Assembly: GCA_030674185.1 (NCBI GenBank) | Contig: JAPXFY010000015.1 | Span: 29,195,685-29,259,684, forward strand | Reading direction: 5' to 3' | Source of the DNA: Monoplex corrugatus | Taxonomy: Eukaryota > Mollusca > Gastropoda > Littorinimorpha > Ranellidae | DNA: 64,000 nucleotides | Part shown: in pieces, positions 1 through 12,086 of the stretch | Layout: the number at the start of each line of letters is the position of its first letter | Position numbering within the stretch: the first letter of the stretch is position 1 | Made by a program: the position numbers and the translations under genes | Notes under the pieces: model-generated | Database searches by the model: none | The model's input: only the letters and a program-made list of their open reading frames with translations | What the model was told of the DNA's origin: nothing

Positions 1-152
1 AAGCAAAAGAGGCAGTTGAAAATATTATACTAGAACTAAAGTTAACGGATGTATGGAGAGAACAAAATCCCGAAGTTAAACATTTTACTTGGCGAAAGAC
101 GTCACCTTTAAATCAAAGTAGACTAGTCTTCTTTCTTCTGTCTGAAAATCTC

Positions 153-632
153 ATGTTGAACCTTGAAGACACAGATATCACACCTGGGTATAGATCTGAT
201 CACTCGATGTTTACTCTGAAACTAAAATTTGGCAAATATATAAAACGTAACACGTTCTGGAAGTTCAACTGCTCCTTATTGAAAGATTTACACTATGTAG
301 AAGAAATAAACAATCTGATAGATGCAGTTATATTGGAATATTCTACCGAACGTTATGATACATCTACGCTTGATAATGTTTCCTTGATGGAAATCAGTCT
401 CAGTGTTCCAGATAAGTTGTTCATTGAATTTTTACTCATGAAAATAAGATCTAAAACTATAGCTTATGCGACAATGAGAAAACAAAAAGCAACAGAAAAG
501 GAAAATAGACTGATTAGGGAACTTGAACAACTGGAAGTAAAAGACAATAAGTTAATGAAACAAGAAGGTCCAATTGAGAGAAAAGAAAATACAAGCAATC
601 ATACTAAGATCAAGAGCAAAATGAATTGCTGA
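153..632 (+). pseudogene. Endonuclease C-terminus and linker of the Tx1-like ORF2
   Basis: This is the longest uninterrupted piece of the left-edge LINE. Its first residues complete the endonuclease fold (the PGYRSDHS motif carries the conserved catalytic-region DH). The rest is the charged helical linker that separates endonuclease from RT in this clade. The same frame is open to the left edge of the window, so the first ATG is not a real start. The frame stops at 630-632, and homology to the family continues in other frames after 660. Confidence 0.75.
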
Positions 633-1445
633 AGGGGAAAAATAACGACATATTTTTGTAACTTAGAGAAACGACACCTTAAAAATAAAAGTATGATCAA
701 GCTTACTGATCAAAATGGAACCTTAAAAAGGAAACCAAGAAGTGCATACATTCTACAAAAAGCTAGATACGAGGAGAAATTTAGAAGCATGTGAAATAAA
801 AGATATAATAAAAGAACACCCAAAGTTATCCAGCGAAGACAGACATTCATTGGAAGGACAAATAAATTTGGAGGAGGCGGGGTTTGCATTAAAAAACATG
901 AAGAATGGAAAGAGCCCAGGAATGCATCGATTTGTGGCAGAATTTTACAATTTGTTTTAGAGAAAACTTGGTCCGTTTGTTGTGAGAGCCTTAAACCAGT
1001 AATTAAGAGACGGGGAACTTTCAGCAACCCAACAAAAAGAACTTATAACTTGCATCCCCAAATCTGATAAGCCAAGAGAGTATATAAAGAACTAGAGACC
1101 TATTTCAATTCTTAATATATTATACAAGATTGGGGCTACATGCATAGCCAATAGAATCAAGACGATCCTTCCAAACTTAATTTGTGAAAATCAAACAGGC
1201 TTTATTGAAAACAGATACATCGAATACAATACAAGGTTAATTTACGATTTAATTAGTTACTTAGATACAAAAACAAAAAACAAAAAAACAAACACAAAAA
1301 AATACCCAGACTCTTACTTTGCCTAGGCTTTGAAAAAGCTGTTGATTCTTTGGATTGGCAATTTCTATTCAAAGTTCTAAACGCATATGGATGTGGTAAA
1401 ATATCTGTAAATGGGTAGAAACGTTTTACAAAAACACATAAAATC

Positions 1446-1546
1446 AACACGAAAGAAGAATACGAACGCGTATTTAATACAATAAGACAAGACAAGACAC
1501 TGGAATCCCAACATTCAAAATACGCGTTCGTATTCTCTTTCGTGTT
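1446..1546. repeat. Short foldback (R-family inverted pair) inside the Tx1-like LINE
   Basis: Positions 1446-1475 and 1518-1546 are near-perfect reverse complements (29 of 30 positions after a one-base gap). The arm sequence (core CGAACGCGTATTTAATAC) matches the outer part of the dispersed R family at 27.3, 32.8, 36.9, 37.6, 41.2 and 57.2 kb. The pair splits the RT between motifs A and B of the host LINE. The loop contains a 25-bp exact copy of LINE sequence found at 1905-1929. Confidence 0.8.
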
Positions 1547-2804
1547 TTGACAGCATTGTTTTGGATAAAACTACAAGTTTGCTCTCTATAGAAAGAGGCT
1601 GTAGACAAGGTGACCTCCTTTCTCCTTATTTGTTTGTATTATGCGTGGAGATATTAGCAATCATGATAAGATAAGATAGTTATGTGAAAGGCATTGTGGT
1701 AAACAATGAAGAACACACAATATCTGTTTGCTGATGACACTCAGTTAATCAATAATGGAGATATACTATTTTTTTAGAAATTTTTACACCCTGTTTTCTA
1801 ATGCGGAAGCGCTTCAGGGCTTTTTATGAATGCTGTTAAAACACAGGCAGTCTGGTTAGGAAATCAAAAGAGATCAAATATAGATATATGCAGCATCTAA
1901 ATATACACTGGAATCCCAACATTCAAAATTTTAGGTGTTTGGTTTACAAATGACCTAACAGATGTGAAGAAATAAAAAAAATATCAGATGCAAGAGGTCT
2001 GTTTAATGTCTGAGTGAAAAGAAGTATAACATCTCTGGGAAGGGTTGCGATATTAACATCTGTTATATTATCCAAACTAGTTCACCTGTGGATTTTGTTC
2101 CCAGATCCGCCTGATGAATTTGTAAAAAATCCTCAGAGTATGTGTTTTTCTTTTATCTGGCAAGGCAAATGTGACAAAATCAAAAGAAAAAAAGACTCAA
2201 AAAAGCATACAAAAAAAGCATACCAGATATTAAGAAATTTATTTCAGCCTTAAAACCGTCCTGGTTGAGAAAGTTTAAAACGATAGAATACAAATGGAAA
2301 AGTAATTGTAGTGAAGTCGATCCTTTTCTAAATGAAATAGAAAAATATGGTTCTAGCTCTGAGTTACAACAAGCTAATGATAATGCATTCTGGAAACACA
2401 TTTTTAAAGCATACAACAATTTCTGCATAAGTATAAAATTAATGTCACCAACAGATTTACTTTCAGAACCGATTTTATTTAATTAAAAAATTAAAATTGG
2501 AAACGATGTATTAAAATCTATTGATCGGATTAAAAAGGGGTTTCAGTGCATTGCACATTTTAAACTGATAACAGATCATTTATGACACACGATGACTCTA
2601 ATAGAAAACAGAATATGAATGTGAATTTTCTTTTTTTTGTAACGGATGCAGAGCATCGATTGACAAATACACAAAAGGAACAAAAGCGAAAATACCACAT
2701 GATATCCCTGCTGCACTGAAAACAATTCACTCAGTACCGAAAGGAGCACGGCTATACTATGACATTTTGACAACAGATGACACACTTCCAAATTCCTGTT
2801 CTAA

Positions 2805-3146
2805 ATGGAAAGAAAAACTGGGAACAAACGTCCCATGGAAAAAACGTTTATGAAAATTCAAAAACTACAAGAATGTAAACTAAAATGGTTTCAAATACAC
2901 ATCGTGCATAGAATTCTAGGAACTAATATCATTTTAAAAGAAATGGGACTTGTAAATAGCTTTTGCTGCGACTTTTGCTTGGAAGTGAAAGACAGCTTTG
3001 ATCACATATTTTGGAAGTGTTCATATGTCAACACATTCTGGGAAAGGGTAGAAGTGTTGCGGTCATGTTGCGTGACTTGTGCAAACATCAGATTAACTGA
3101 AAACTTAATATTATTTGGTGCTGACGAGAGCATGCGCAATATTTGA
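2805..3146 (+). pseudogene. C-terminal zinc-knuckle domain of the Tx1-like ORF2
   Basis: Residues read KCKLKW-like, then RILGTNIILKEMGL, then the CDFC...DHIFWKC block typical of the domain after the RT in L1/Tx1 elements. The spacing is Cys-x2-Cys-x7-His-x4-Cys. It belongs to the LINE that enters from the left edge. It is followed by a 3' UTR with a perfect 23-bp tandem duplication at 3313-3358. Confidence 0.7.
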
Positions 3147-3312
3147 CTTAATAATCATCTTAGGAAAAATGTATATTTACAAAAGTAAAGTGAAAACAAT
3201 CTGCCAAACACCATTTCTTTTACAAAAAATATCAGATAGAAGAATTTAATGCCAAACTGGGATGGAATTTACACGCTTTTCGTGAAAATTTGGTTGCCAT
3301 ATCTGTCCGTGG

Positions 3313-3358
3313 TTTCAGATGAAGTTTGATGTGACTTTCAGATGAAGTTTGATGTGAC
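3313..3358 (+). repeat. Perfect 23-bp tandem duplication
   Basis: Two identical 23-base units abut at 3313-3335 and 3336-3358, in the 3' untranslated part of the Tx1-like LINE. Confidence 0.9.
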
Positions 3359-3619
3359 TTTTTGCTTCTTAACGAAATGGATGCAGGGTTTCTGTATGAC
3401 CTGCCTGTTTATGTTTGAATATTTGTCTTATATATAATTGATAGTGAATGTAAATTGATGCACATAGAACCTTTGTTGAAGGTGTAGACGTTTTGCATGT
3501 ACTTTAAACTTTAAGTCCGATACAAATGATCTTGCTTTGCTATTACCTTTATCGTTAAATTTTGCTGAAAACTACAAACAAACAAACAAACAAACAAACA
3601 AACAAATAAACAAACAACA

Positions 3620-4200
3620 AACACTATCAACAACTAAAATCTGAAATCATATAAATTAAATGACTTTATGTTGTTTAAAAAAAACGTATAACAGACTAGT
3701 AGATATGAAGTATGTACATGAGTTTTGTTCAATCCATTGTATATAAATCTTGTTCAGTTTTCTCAATGATATCGAAATGATGTTCAGTAATCATTGTCTT
3801 TATTTGTGTTTGTCAAAAACAAATTAAAAACAAGTTTGAAAAAAAAATTATCTGTCGAATTTTTTTATTTTCTCGGAAAGCACATTTTTTTTTCTTGAAA
3901 GCAGTCTGTAGATTTTCTGGATTTCCGAGAAAAATCAGAAAATTGGGAGCCCTGATCTTTTTTCACAGAAAGTCTCAGTATGCAGTCTGAGAATCAAGCT
4001 ACCTTGCATTTCCAGGAGGGATGTATGTTTATGTGAGTCTGTCTGTGAGTCTATCTGTCCTTTACCCAAACCTGTCAGCAAAACTTGTTCCACTATTTCT
4101 TGCGTCAATAACAAGAAGAAAACAGTGGTAATAACAATTCTAGTATTATTAATAGTACTATTACTACTACGAATACACTGTTAGCACTACTGCAACTTCT
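3620..4200. other. No gene seen; AT-rich spacer
   Basis: No retroelement or gene could be recognised. A short inverted repeat (TTTCTCGGAAA near 3870 and its complement near 3924) is present. Otherwise the DNA is AT-rich and unique by eye. Confidence 0.4.
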
Positions 4201-4204
4201 ACTA

Positions 4205-4385
4205 TTGATAACAATTACAATATAATAACAATAATAATGATGATGATGATAATAATAATAATTATAATGATAATAAGAACAACAACAACAACAACAATAA
4301 TAATAATAATATTAATAATAATGATGATGAGGATGATGAGGATGATGATGATAGATGATGATGATCATCATCATCATCATATCAT
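4205..4385 (+). repeat. Compound trinucleotide tract (AAT/ATG/ACA/GAT)
   Basis: Blocks of AAT, ATG, ACA and GAT triplets follow one another, ending in a GATGATGATCATCATCATC palindrome at about 4356-4380. The open frame across it is a by-product of triplet periodicity. Confidence 0.9.
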
Positions 4386-4582
4386 AAATAAGACGGACAT
4401 TAGCAATAATAACGATATGGTGATTGTAATGCTTTTTATGAAGCAGATTTGACAGGTTTAGAATAAGTACATACATCGTTATCATGTGCCCTGTCGCCTG
4501 GGAGGTGGGGGGATTGGTGATTTACCCTGTCTTGCAGTAGCAGTTTACGGCCCGTCTCACACAGCACCGCAGAAGATTCGGG

Positions 4583-4776
4583 ATGGATCAGTACCACTGA
4601 GCTATACACACTCCATGGTCAGTGCTATAGACACTTTATGGTCAGTACTATACACAATCTATGGTCAGTACTATACACACTTTATGGTCAGTACTATACA
4701 AAATCTATGGTCAGTACTATACACACTTTATGGTCAGTACCATACACACTCAATGGTCAGTACATACCACAGACTT
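4583..4776 (+). repeat. 23-bp minisatellite, about seven regular units
   Basis: ATGGTCAG recurs at 4615, 4638, 4661, 4684, 4707, 4730 and 4753, exactly 23 bases apart. A degenerate first unit with a small insertion starts at 4583. The unit reads ATGGTCAGTACTATACACAC plus three bases. Because 23 is not a multiple of three and the unit has no stop, more than one plus frame stays open across the array and repeats every 69 bases. Confidence 0.95.
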
Positions 4777-4829
4777 TACAACTCTTGAGATGTTTTGCGC
4801 CTGTGCTGACTGACGATTTGCATTGGTGA

Positions 4830-5560
4830 AACCAACGATCGCCATCGAAATAATGCAGTTGCTGGTCTCTCTATATTCAGACCCAGCCCAGTGACGTGAC
4901 AACTTTAAAACTGACACACGTAGAACATGAATGAAAACAAACTTAAGGAGATGTTACCTACAACACAACACACTCTTACCACTTCATTTTGTGTGAGAAT
5001 GCCACCCTTTAATCACAATATTCGTTTACACGCAAATCAGACAGTGATCACTACTTCATTCTGTTATCCAGTACTAAATGTGATTTCTGAAAATTAATAG
5101 AAATAATATCAGGCGCGACATCACGGAAAAAGGGGTGTTCATTGAATATGCTTTAAGATGTGAATGTTTAAAGTCAGGAACACAAATTCAGTTCTCAGTT
5201 CTATTTTGATTCAAACTGTTATTGTTAATGCAAATTCAACAATAGAGTGTAAAGACGTGTTTAAACTGAACTGAACCGAAACCATTGACATTTTTCGGTC
5301 GGGCTGATACCATCAGTATACGTTTACCCTAGTCACTTTTGCTTAAGCCATAGCCAGTGATGTAGATCTACACAGCCTCAAGCAGAAGAACTGATCTCAT
5401 TCGCGCACAGTGATACCACGACGAAGATGAAACTTGGTTGGTTTCTTACTATTCAGCAATACTTGACTTCACACAATACAGATGATTGATTTTGTTTCTC
5501 AAGTCACCAACGATATACACTTATCTTCAAGAAAAGACAGAATAATGACACAACGATGAG
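4830..5560. other. No gene seen
   Basis: No coding similarity, RNA gene or repeat family was recognised in this stretch between the minisatellite and the (TG)n tracts. Confidence 0.4.
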
Positions 5561-5572
5561 ACGTGTGTATTT

Positions 5573-5979
<407 letters not shown>

Positions 5980-5999
5980 TGAAAGAGACAGAGAGAGAG

Positions 6000-7290
6000 A
6001 GAGGAAAGAGACTTTTTCACATAAAGGTCCATAACTCCCCTTGAAGCGGTACAAGTACATAAACATTTATGTCACTACAACTGTTCAGAAAACCGTTGAA
6101 AATGTATGTTATGTATATTATCAAAATAAATAAACAATAAAGTACATCATACCTAAATGCTTTGTAGAAATACGTTTGACTAAATTCTAACAGTTCATTC
6201 ATGTTTAATGTCGCCCGGAGGCCCAATAAGAACTAGATTTTGGGTTTTACGTACCGTAAGAGTATGTGTTGTTCGCTTTCAAACTTCTTGGTACATGACA
6301 GCATACAACAAAATGAACATCCTTTTCTTCTGAATTACTGTACAGTGGGCAAATCAGATAGTCTATTGTGTCCACAACGAGACTAAGCTATTTGAAAAAT
6401 ACTAATTACAAATTTCAAGAACAAATGTAATTTCAGCTGCATATTATGTTTTAAGATCAAAGGACGCTACAAAATGTTCTATAATACGAGTATTGAACCG
6501 TTCACTGTTCTTTTTTTTTTTTTTTTAATATTATTATCAATATTGTTAACGAATACGAAAATTCCAATCTTGCCATGTATATGCCATGTATATGCAATAA
6601 GCTACGTCTTCGCCCAAGATTACACAGAAATGAATTATGAGATTGATTTTACTGTACAAAAGCCAATCTGAACTGCTACAATGTAATCTTGAAACCCAAT
6701 GCCTGTTATCCCATGCAACCAGGTCGATGTTACCTTCGTCTATGTTCTACCGTCACTACCACCAGAACAACACCAACATAAACCCATCTTCGCCATCACC
6801 GTCGACATGATATTGTTCATGAAATCAATCAAAGAGACTATTACAGAAATGAGAAAAACAAAACACTGATGATGAAGATTAAAGTAGTAGCATGTGTACT
6901 TTCTGCTTTGCTTTCGCTTTGGCTTAGATACCACATTTTCAATTTTACTTTCGTTTTTATGATTAGCCTCTCTTTCATAACAGCCTCGCATTCATCTTAA
7001 TTAATAGACTTCTAAATGACAGCTGAGTCACGTTGACAATTACCATGTCGCCTGCACATGCTTGCTTGTCTCTTACATCAACCAAGCGTAGCCAGCCATT
7101 AAACAAGACGGGAATTTTGAGGATAATTAATGTGTCTTTTGGAATAATATAGGCCTAATAGGCGGAATAACTTTACAGCCTACCCCTGACATATAACTCA
7201 GTCGTATATCGATTAGCCGCAGGTCAACGCTGCAAATCTGTTTTCAGATCTAAAGAGTGTCACATGCAGAAAGCTGATAAGTTGAACAAG
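6000..7290. other. No gene seen
   Basis: AT-rich DNA with a short poly-T run near 6510. Frames of up to 83 codons exist but show no recognisable motif. Confidence 0.4.
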
Positions 7291-7294
7291 GCCT

Positions 7295-7405
7295 GCAGCA
7301 ATATAAACCTGTGAGAGCATAGGCCCAGGGGGCAACATAAACTTGGGAAATATAGATCAGGGAGACTATAGATCATAGACCTAGTTCATGTTCATATTGC
7401 TTATA
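7295..7405. repeat. Degenerate minisatellite, left segment
   Basis: Imperfect units built on ATAGACCTGGGGGA / ATAGATCAGGGAGA occur with roughly 20-30 base spacing. The same degenerate motif reappears at 13680-13890 on the far side of the I-like LINE. Confidence 0.55.
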
Positions 7406-7600
7406 GCCAAGCCGACTACTAGAGCCATATCAGGGCTAGCACCGGGTCAAAAACGACAACCCGGTTGAGATTAAACAACAACAACAACAACAAAAACCCA
7501 AAAAACCAAAACAAAAAACAACAACAACACAAACCAAACAAACAAACAAACAAACAAAAACCAACTGTTAAAAACCATGTTCATCGTAAACCTTGCAAAT

Positions 7601-7789
7601 CTAAAATGCAAATAAAGAAAAACAGCCATAAAATGATATCAGGTGAAAACTACTGATCTCTTGTAAAAACCGGAAAATTGTATCAGGAGGGACGCCTCGG
7701 AAGAGGTTCTTTGAACAGTCCGCCGAGTTGTGTTTTTGTCTCACATCGTACAAGTCCCAGCAATAAAGGAGGAGGTGTCTGATGCTCAA
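7601..7789 (-). pseudogene. C-terminal end of the I-like ORF2
   Basis: The frame reads IRHLLLYC..YDVR early and then LFRGVPPDTIFRFLQEIS, the conserved tail that follows RNase H in I/Nimb-type ORF2 proteins. It lies directly 3' of the RNase H piece on the minus strand and ends next to the simple-repeat tail. Confidence 0.65.
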
Positions 7790-7978
7790 CGGCTCGTCAC
7801 ATGGTGTACACCATGGTGCTTCTTCATTTTTATAAATGGTACGAATAAGTGTAGGATGTGTGACCCGTGTGTAACCTACACAACACTGTCTCTTACGGTT
7901 TCCTGCGCAGACCGGAGAATTTCGTTCAGGCTAGGGCGGATTTGGAAAAGTTTATGTCTGTTCATTCCAATTCTCCTG

Positions 7979-8257
7979 TTACAGATTTCTCTCGTAACTG
8001 TGGTCTTTCGATTTTACATCTGTGTAAGGAATGAAGGATTTAGACATCTTTTCCCTTGTGGCATTCTTGGCCAGGCAGTCAGCCTTTTCATTGCCTCCAA
8101 TACCAACATGGCCAGGAATCCAGGCAAAAACAATCCGGTAACCTTCACTTGTAAGAGTAGAAAACAGTTCGAAGAACTTCACAAGCTCAGGGTGACTGAT
8201 GTTTCGGCCAGGAATTGCCTGCAAAGCGGAGAGGGAGTCAGAAAAAAAACACACCAA
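7979..8257 (-). pseudogene. RNase H domain, 3' half, of the I-like LINE
   Basis: FFSDSLSALQAI carries the third acidic residue of RNase H. FAWIPGHVGIGGNEKADCLAK is the classical C-terminal motif with the last catalytic Asp. The first half of the domain (IFTDGSKAA) lies about 1.1 kb away at 9430-9360, separated by an inserted RTE-like element. The split domain plus the TSD shows the order of events: the I-like element first, the insertion second. Confidence 0.85.
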
Positions 8258-8342
8258 AAATCGAGAAAATCTTTATGCTTGGATTTGGACACCATTTTTA
8301 GTGCCAAAACCAGAGCAGTCAGTTCAGCAGTATAAATGGAAC

Positions 8343-8356
8343 TGTCAGACGGAGTA
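8343..8356 (+). repeat. Target site duplication, left copy (14 bp)
   Basis: TGTCAGACGGAGTA is identical to 9356-9369. The two copies bracket the RTE-like insertion exactly. Confidence 0.9.
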
Positions 8357-9355
8357 CTTACTTTACTTTACTCTACTTTTTCCTTCCGCTTGTACCGGTG
8401 GGCGTCGCGGGGAGATACAGTCGTCTGTCAGCAGCAAGGCGGGTGGCCTGGAGAAGGGACATCTCGTGAGCTCTGAGGGTGTCTGCCACGGAGTCGCTCC
8501 ATCGTCGTCTTGGTCTTCCTCTGGCTCTCCAGCCAGAGTATCTGGTGTTGTATGCCCGAAGAGCTGGATGGTTTAGGGGCATACGTGTGAGGTGTCCGAA
8601 CAACTTGATCCTCATATGTTCGATGTGTTGTAGGATTGGTGTTGCTCCTACCATGTCTCGTATCACCTCATTTCTGATCTTGTCCCGCCTTGTCTTGTTT
8701 ACTGCTTCCCTCAGGCATTTCATTTCACAGGTGACCAGTTTTCTCTCGAGGACTTTAGTTAGGGACCATGTCTGGCACTGGTATGTCAGCGTTGGTAGAA
8801 AAATGGCGTTGATGAGTTTCGCCTTAGTGCTGGTGGGAATGCTGGGGTGTTTCAGGAGAGGGGCAAGTAGGTAGCTTACTGCGTTGGCTTTCTGGCATCT
8901 GGTCTCGATTTCTCTGTCTAGTTTGCCATTTTCAGTGAAGATGCTGCCCAGGTATTTAAATTCACTGGCTTGCTTCAACTGGGTTCCGTTGATGTTGATA
9001 TCCAGTTTGTTTGGTCTCTTACTGACAGTCATGACCTCGGTCTTGCTGACGCTGATCTTCATGCCGTATGTCTCGCAGCTATCATTGAGCTGGTCTGTGT
9101 GCTCCTGTAGCTGTATCTTGTCATTGTTCACCATTGCCTGGTCGTCCGCAAACATGAGTTCATTGAGTGCCTCAGGGTCTGGGTTTGCCTCCCTCGTAAT
9201 CTAATCCATATAGATCACGAAGAGAAGAGGGGAGAGATTACAGCCCTGCCTTACTCCCGATGTCACTGGGAACCAGTCAGATGTTCCACTGGCGGTGCGG
9301 ACTGCACTCCTGCTGTTGGCGTAGATGGCCCGAATGTTGTCTAGCAGCTGGCCCT
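8357..9355 (-). mobile_element. 5'-truncated RTE-like LINE nested in the I-like RNase H
   Basis: The element is bounded by a 14-bp TSD. Its minus strand starts abruptly inside the RT (near the palm motif GVRQGCNLSPLLFVIY), passes an in-frame TAG at about 9210, then FADD (the catalytic YADD equivalent) and the RTE-type C-terminus with EFKYLGSIFTENG, QCQTWSLTK, LFGHLTRMP and GRPRRRWSD. It ends in (AGTAA)n at 8357-8372. Only 16 bases follow the TAG stop at 8373-8375, and all are tail repeat. Confidence 0.9.
8373..9155 (-). pseudogene. RT C-terminal region of the nested RTE-like LINE
   Basis: A 260-codon open frame starts at FADDQAMVNND (RT motif C) and runs through the thumb and C-terminal domain to the natural stop. 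It is a fragment because the element lacks endonuclease and most of RT. The uninterrupted length suggests that it is much younger than its I-like host, which is broken every few hundred bases. Confidence 0.8.
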
Positions 9356-9369
9356 TGTCAGACGGAGTA
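9356..9369 (+). repeat. Target site duplication, right copy (14 bp)
   Basis: Identical to 8343-8356. It marks the 5' truncation point of the nested element. Confidence 0.9.
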
Positions 9370-10252
9370 TGTTTTAAAAATGCTGGATTGGTAATCGCGG
9401 TACAGAAGGCAGCAGCTTTGGATCCATCAGTGAAGATTCTGTGGGATGACGAAAATTTCTGACTCAGCTTTGCATAAAATGACTTGTACGCCAGTGATCT
9501 GGTACTGTCTTTATGGAAGGAAGCACAATCAAAACAAACCTTCGGGGTTTTCAAAGTCCATGGTGGGCTGTCGTTAACAACTGCTAAATTCATATCTGCC
9601 TTTTCCATATGAGGACGGATACGGATTCCTAAAGGAGGAGTGACTTTCGGATGTTTTTCCAATTCACTTCGAAATCTGGGGTTGAAGACAGTCGTAGGCT
9701 AAGTTTTCCGGTTCAGAGAACAGTTTCAAACAGAAATTTAAGGTTAGATTCAGTCTACAGTTGCTCAGGGAGGGCTCCCCTGCCTCCGCGTACAAACTAT
9801 AGACGGGAGTTGTTCTGAATGCACCAAGACAGAGGCGTAGCCCTTGGTGGTGGATAGGATCCAGTGCTCATAGGTACGACGGTCTCTAAGAGCCATATAC
9901 TAAGCAGCCATAGACCAGTTTAGAGTGAATCAAAGCTCTGTACCCGTGAAGTAGCGTTTTCTTGTCGAAGCCACATTCGAAGAATATTCAAAGCTTTGTG
10001 GCACGAGGTTTTAAGATGTTGGATATGACTGAGAAAATTCAACTTGTCATCAAAGATCAATCCCAGAAATTTAACTTCTTTTACAGCTGGAATGATGGAC
10101 TTTCCCAGATGGATTTCTGGATTGGCAAAGAATTGTCGCAGGTTATAAAAGTGGATACATTGTGTTTTGGTAGCGGAAAGAGTAAAGCCGTTTGTCTCTG
10201 TCCACTGCTGGATCCTGTCTACGCACAGCTGCAGCCGCCGCTGAACGCCTGC

Positions 10253-10555
10253 TTAGAAGCTTCCACTTGCGTAAACTGCAAAATCGTCCACAAACAGGGA
10301 ACAGTCGGAACCCTGCTGTACAGACTTGACTATATTGTTGATCTGAATACTGGACAGCACAGGAGAGAGAATGGATGTCGGACAGAGTAGTACGAACCCG
10401 CACTTGAAACTGTCGCTGAGCCAAAAAGTTTTGGATGACACGAGTAGATGACCCCGAGGACCCAGTTTGTGTAGATCCATAAGAATTCCTGATTTCCAGG
10501 TGGTATCATATGCTTTCTCCACATCAAAAAAGATAGCCACTACATCACAGTACAT
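10253..10555 (-). pseudogene. RT catalytic core of the I-like ORF2
   Basis: Motif A is FFDVEKAYDTTWKSGIL (catalytic Asp) and motif C is LFVDDFAVYASG (FVDD with both catalytic Asp). Between them the frame slips through the region that should read as the QG motif B, so the polymerase is broken. Upstream on the minus strand, 11249-10971 carries the RT N-terminal region, and 11611-11381 the spacer between endonuclease and RT. Confidence 0.8.
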
Positions 10556-11726
10556 GCTGTTTGTTCAGAAATGCATTACGGATCGTCGTTTCAAGGTGGA
10601 TCAAATAATCTACTGTGGAATGGTGCTTGCAAAATTCGCATTGTTCTTTACCCAAGATGCCGTCATTCTCCAATTTCCACATCAGTCTGCTGTTGACCAT
10701 TTTTTCCCATCACTTTGCAAAGACAAACTGGTTAGTGCTATTGGCCGATAATTGGACGGATTGGATAAATCTCTTCCATGTTTAGATACAGGGATGATCA
10801 GGGCTTTCCGCCACTAGGAAAGAATCCTGTCGTCCATATGTAATCGTACACTTTCAACAGAGTTTCTAAACCCTTTTCCGAGAGATGCTTCACAAGTTTG
10901 TAATGGATTTCATCCAGGCCAGGAGAAGAGTCAGAGCAAGTCAGAAGAGCACCTTCTAGTTCGCCTAACGTCAGTGGAAGATTGTGTACTCTTCCGTGTT
11001 ATCAGAGACGAAGTTACATGCTCTCTTTTCTTTCAGGGATTTGTGTTTATGGAAAAGCGCCGAGGAAAAGTTGTTTTCAATGGTGGATGCTAACAGGTTA
11101 GAAACAGCTTTTTTGTCAGTAATCCGACAATCTGACAGTTTCAGATGGTTGACAGAGGGACAAGTGTTTTTCCCTTTCATATACATATATATTTTTTGAC
11201 AATTTTCCACACTTTCTTTTTTGGAGTTCGGGACGCCAGTTTCGAGCAATAGTCTCCATTACTGTCGTTTACTTGTTTTCAAAACACACCTTGACTTTGT
11301 TCGGAGTTTTTGATGAGCCCGAACGTTGTCCGCTGATAGAGTTTGGAAGACGCGACGTTGAGCTCTTTTGCAGTCTTGTTTTATTTGTTTACATTCAGAA
11401 GTAAACCACGGTGTTTTAGGCATGTGCGGTTTGTTGTTGTTGTTTGTTTTTTTGTTTTTTTGACGACGTGGGAATTGCTTTTTTTGGCAAAATTCAGGAT
11501 GACTTGTGTTAGAGTGTCCACTGGGTCATCACTTTGCAGAACTTTCTCTTCCTCTAATTTGCTCTGGATGGTCCTTGCGAATAAATCCCACTTAGGCTTG
11601 TGAAAATTCAAGCGTTCTGGTTAGGATTCATGTTCGACATTTGTATTTGTTTAGATAACTGGAAGATGGTCACTTCCATGCAGATCATCGAGAACTCTCC
11701 ACTCATAGTCCAAGACCACTGAAGCA

Positions 11727-12086
11727 TCACACATTGATAGATCTAAACAGGAAAGTGTACCATTTGCAAGATAAATGTAAGTCGGAGATATTATCGTTTA
11801 GACAGCATAAGTCTAATTCGGAGAAGATGTTTTCCAGCAAGAGACCACGGGCTGCAGTATCTTCAAGCAGGGAATGGCTGTTCAAATCACCCAACAACAG
11901 AAAAGGTTTGGAAAGTTCCTCAGTCAGATCAACCAGTTCTTCTTTTGTAACAGGAACAGATGGAGGTAGGTGCAGAGAACAAATGGTTATGGTTTTGTCT
12001 ACAGATACCCTTGCGGCTACTGCTTGCAAACTAGTGTTCAGGTTAACAGGGCTAAACAAAACGGGCCTGTGTAGGAGCAAAGACAC
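11727..12086 (-). pseudogene. APE-type endonuclease, C-terminal half, of the I-like ORF2
   Basis: VAARVSVDKTITICSLHLPP is the mid-domain strand. FLLLGDLNSHS contains the catalytic GD-N motif of AP-endonuclease-like LINE nucleases. The N-terminal half, and the C-terminal SDH motif beyond 11700, are out of frame or lost. Confidence 0.75.

Larger units (their letters stand above)
1..3615 (+). mobile_element. Tx1/L1-like LINE, 5' end outside the window, decayed
   Basis: The plus strand reads, with many frameshifts and stops, through the order expected of a Tx1/L1-type ORF2. The end of an APE-type endonuclease comes first (about 5-225: VWREQNPEVKHFTW, then PGYRSDHS). A lysine-rich linker follows to about 630. 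The RT start is at 742-957 (NMKNGKSPG), then RPISILN near 1100, ERGCRQGDLLSPYLF near 1590-1640, FADDTQLINNG near 1727 and a thumb region near 2030-2180 (PNPP-like, FIWQGK). A C-terminal zinc-knuckle-like block lies near 2960-3020 (CDFCLEVKDSFDHIFWKC). The 3' UTR seems to end in an (AAAC)n tract at 3574-3617. A 110-bp foldback insertion interrupts the RT near 1440-1548. This is a dead copy. The clade call is by motif similarity. Confidence 0.85.
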
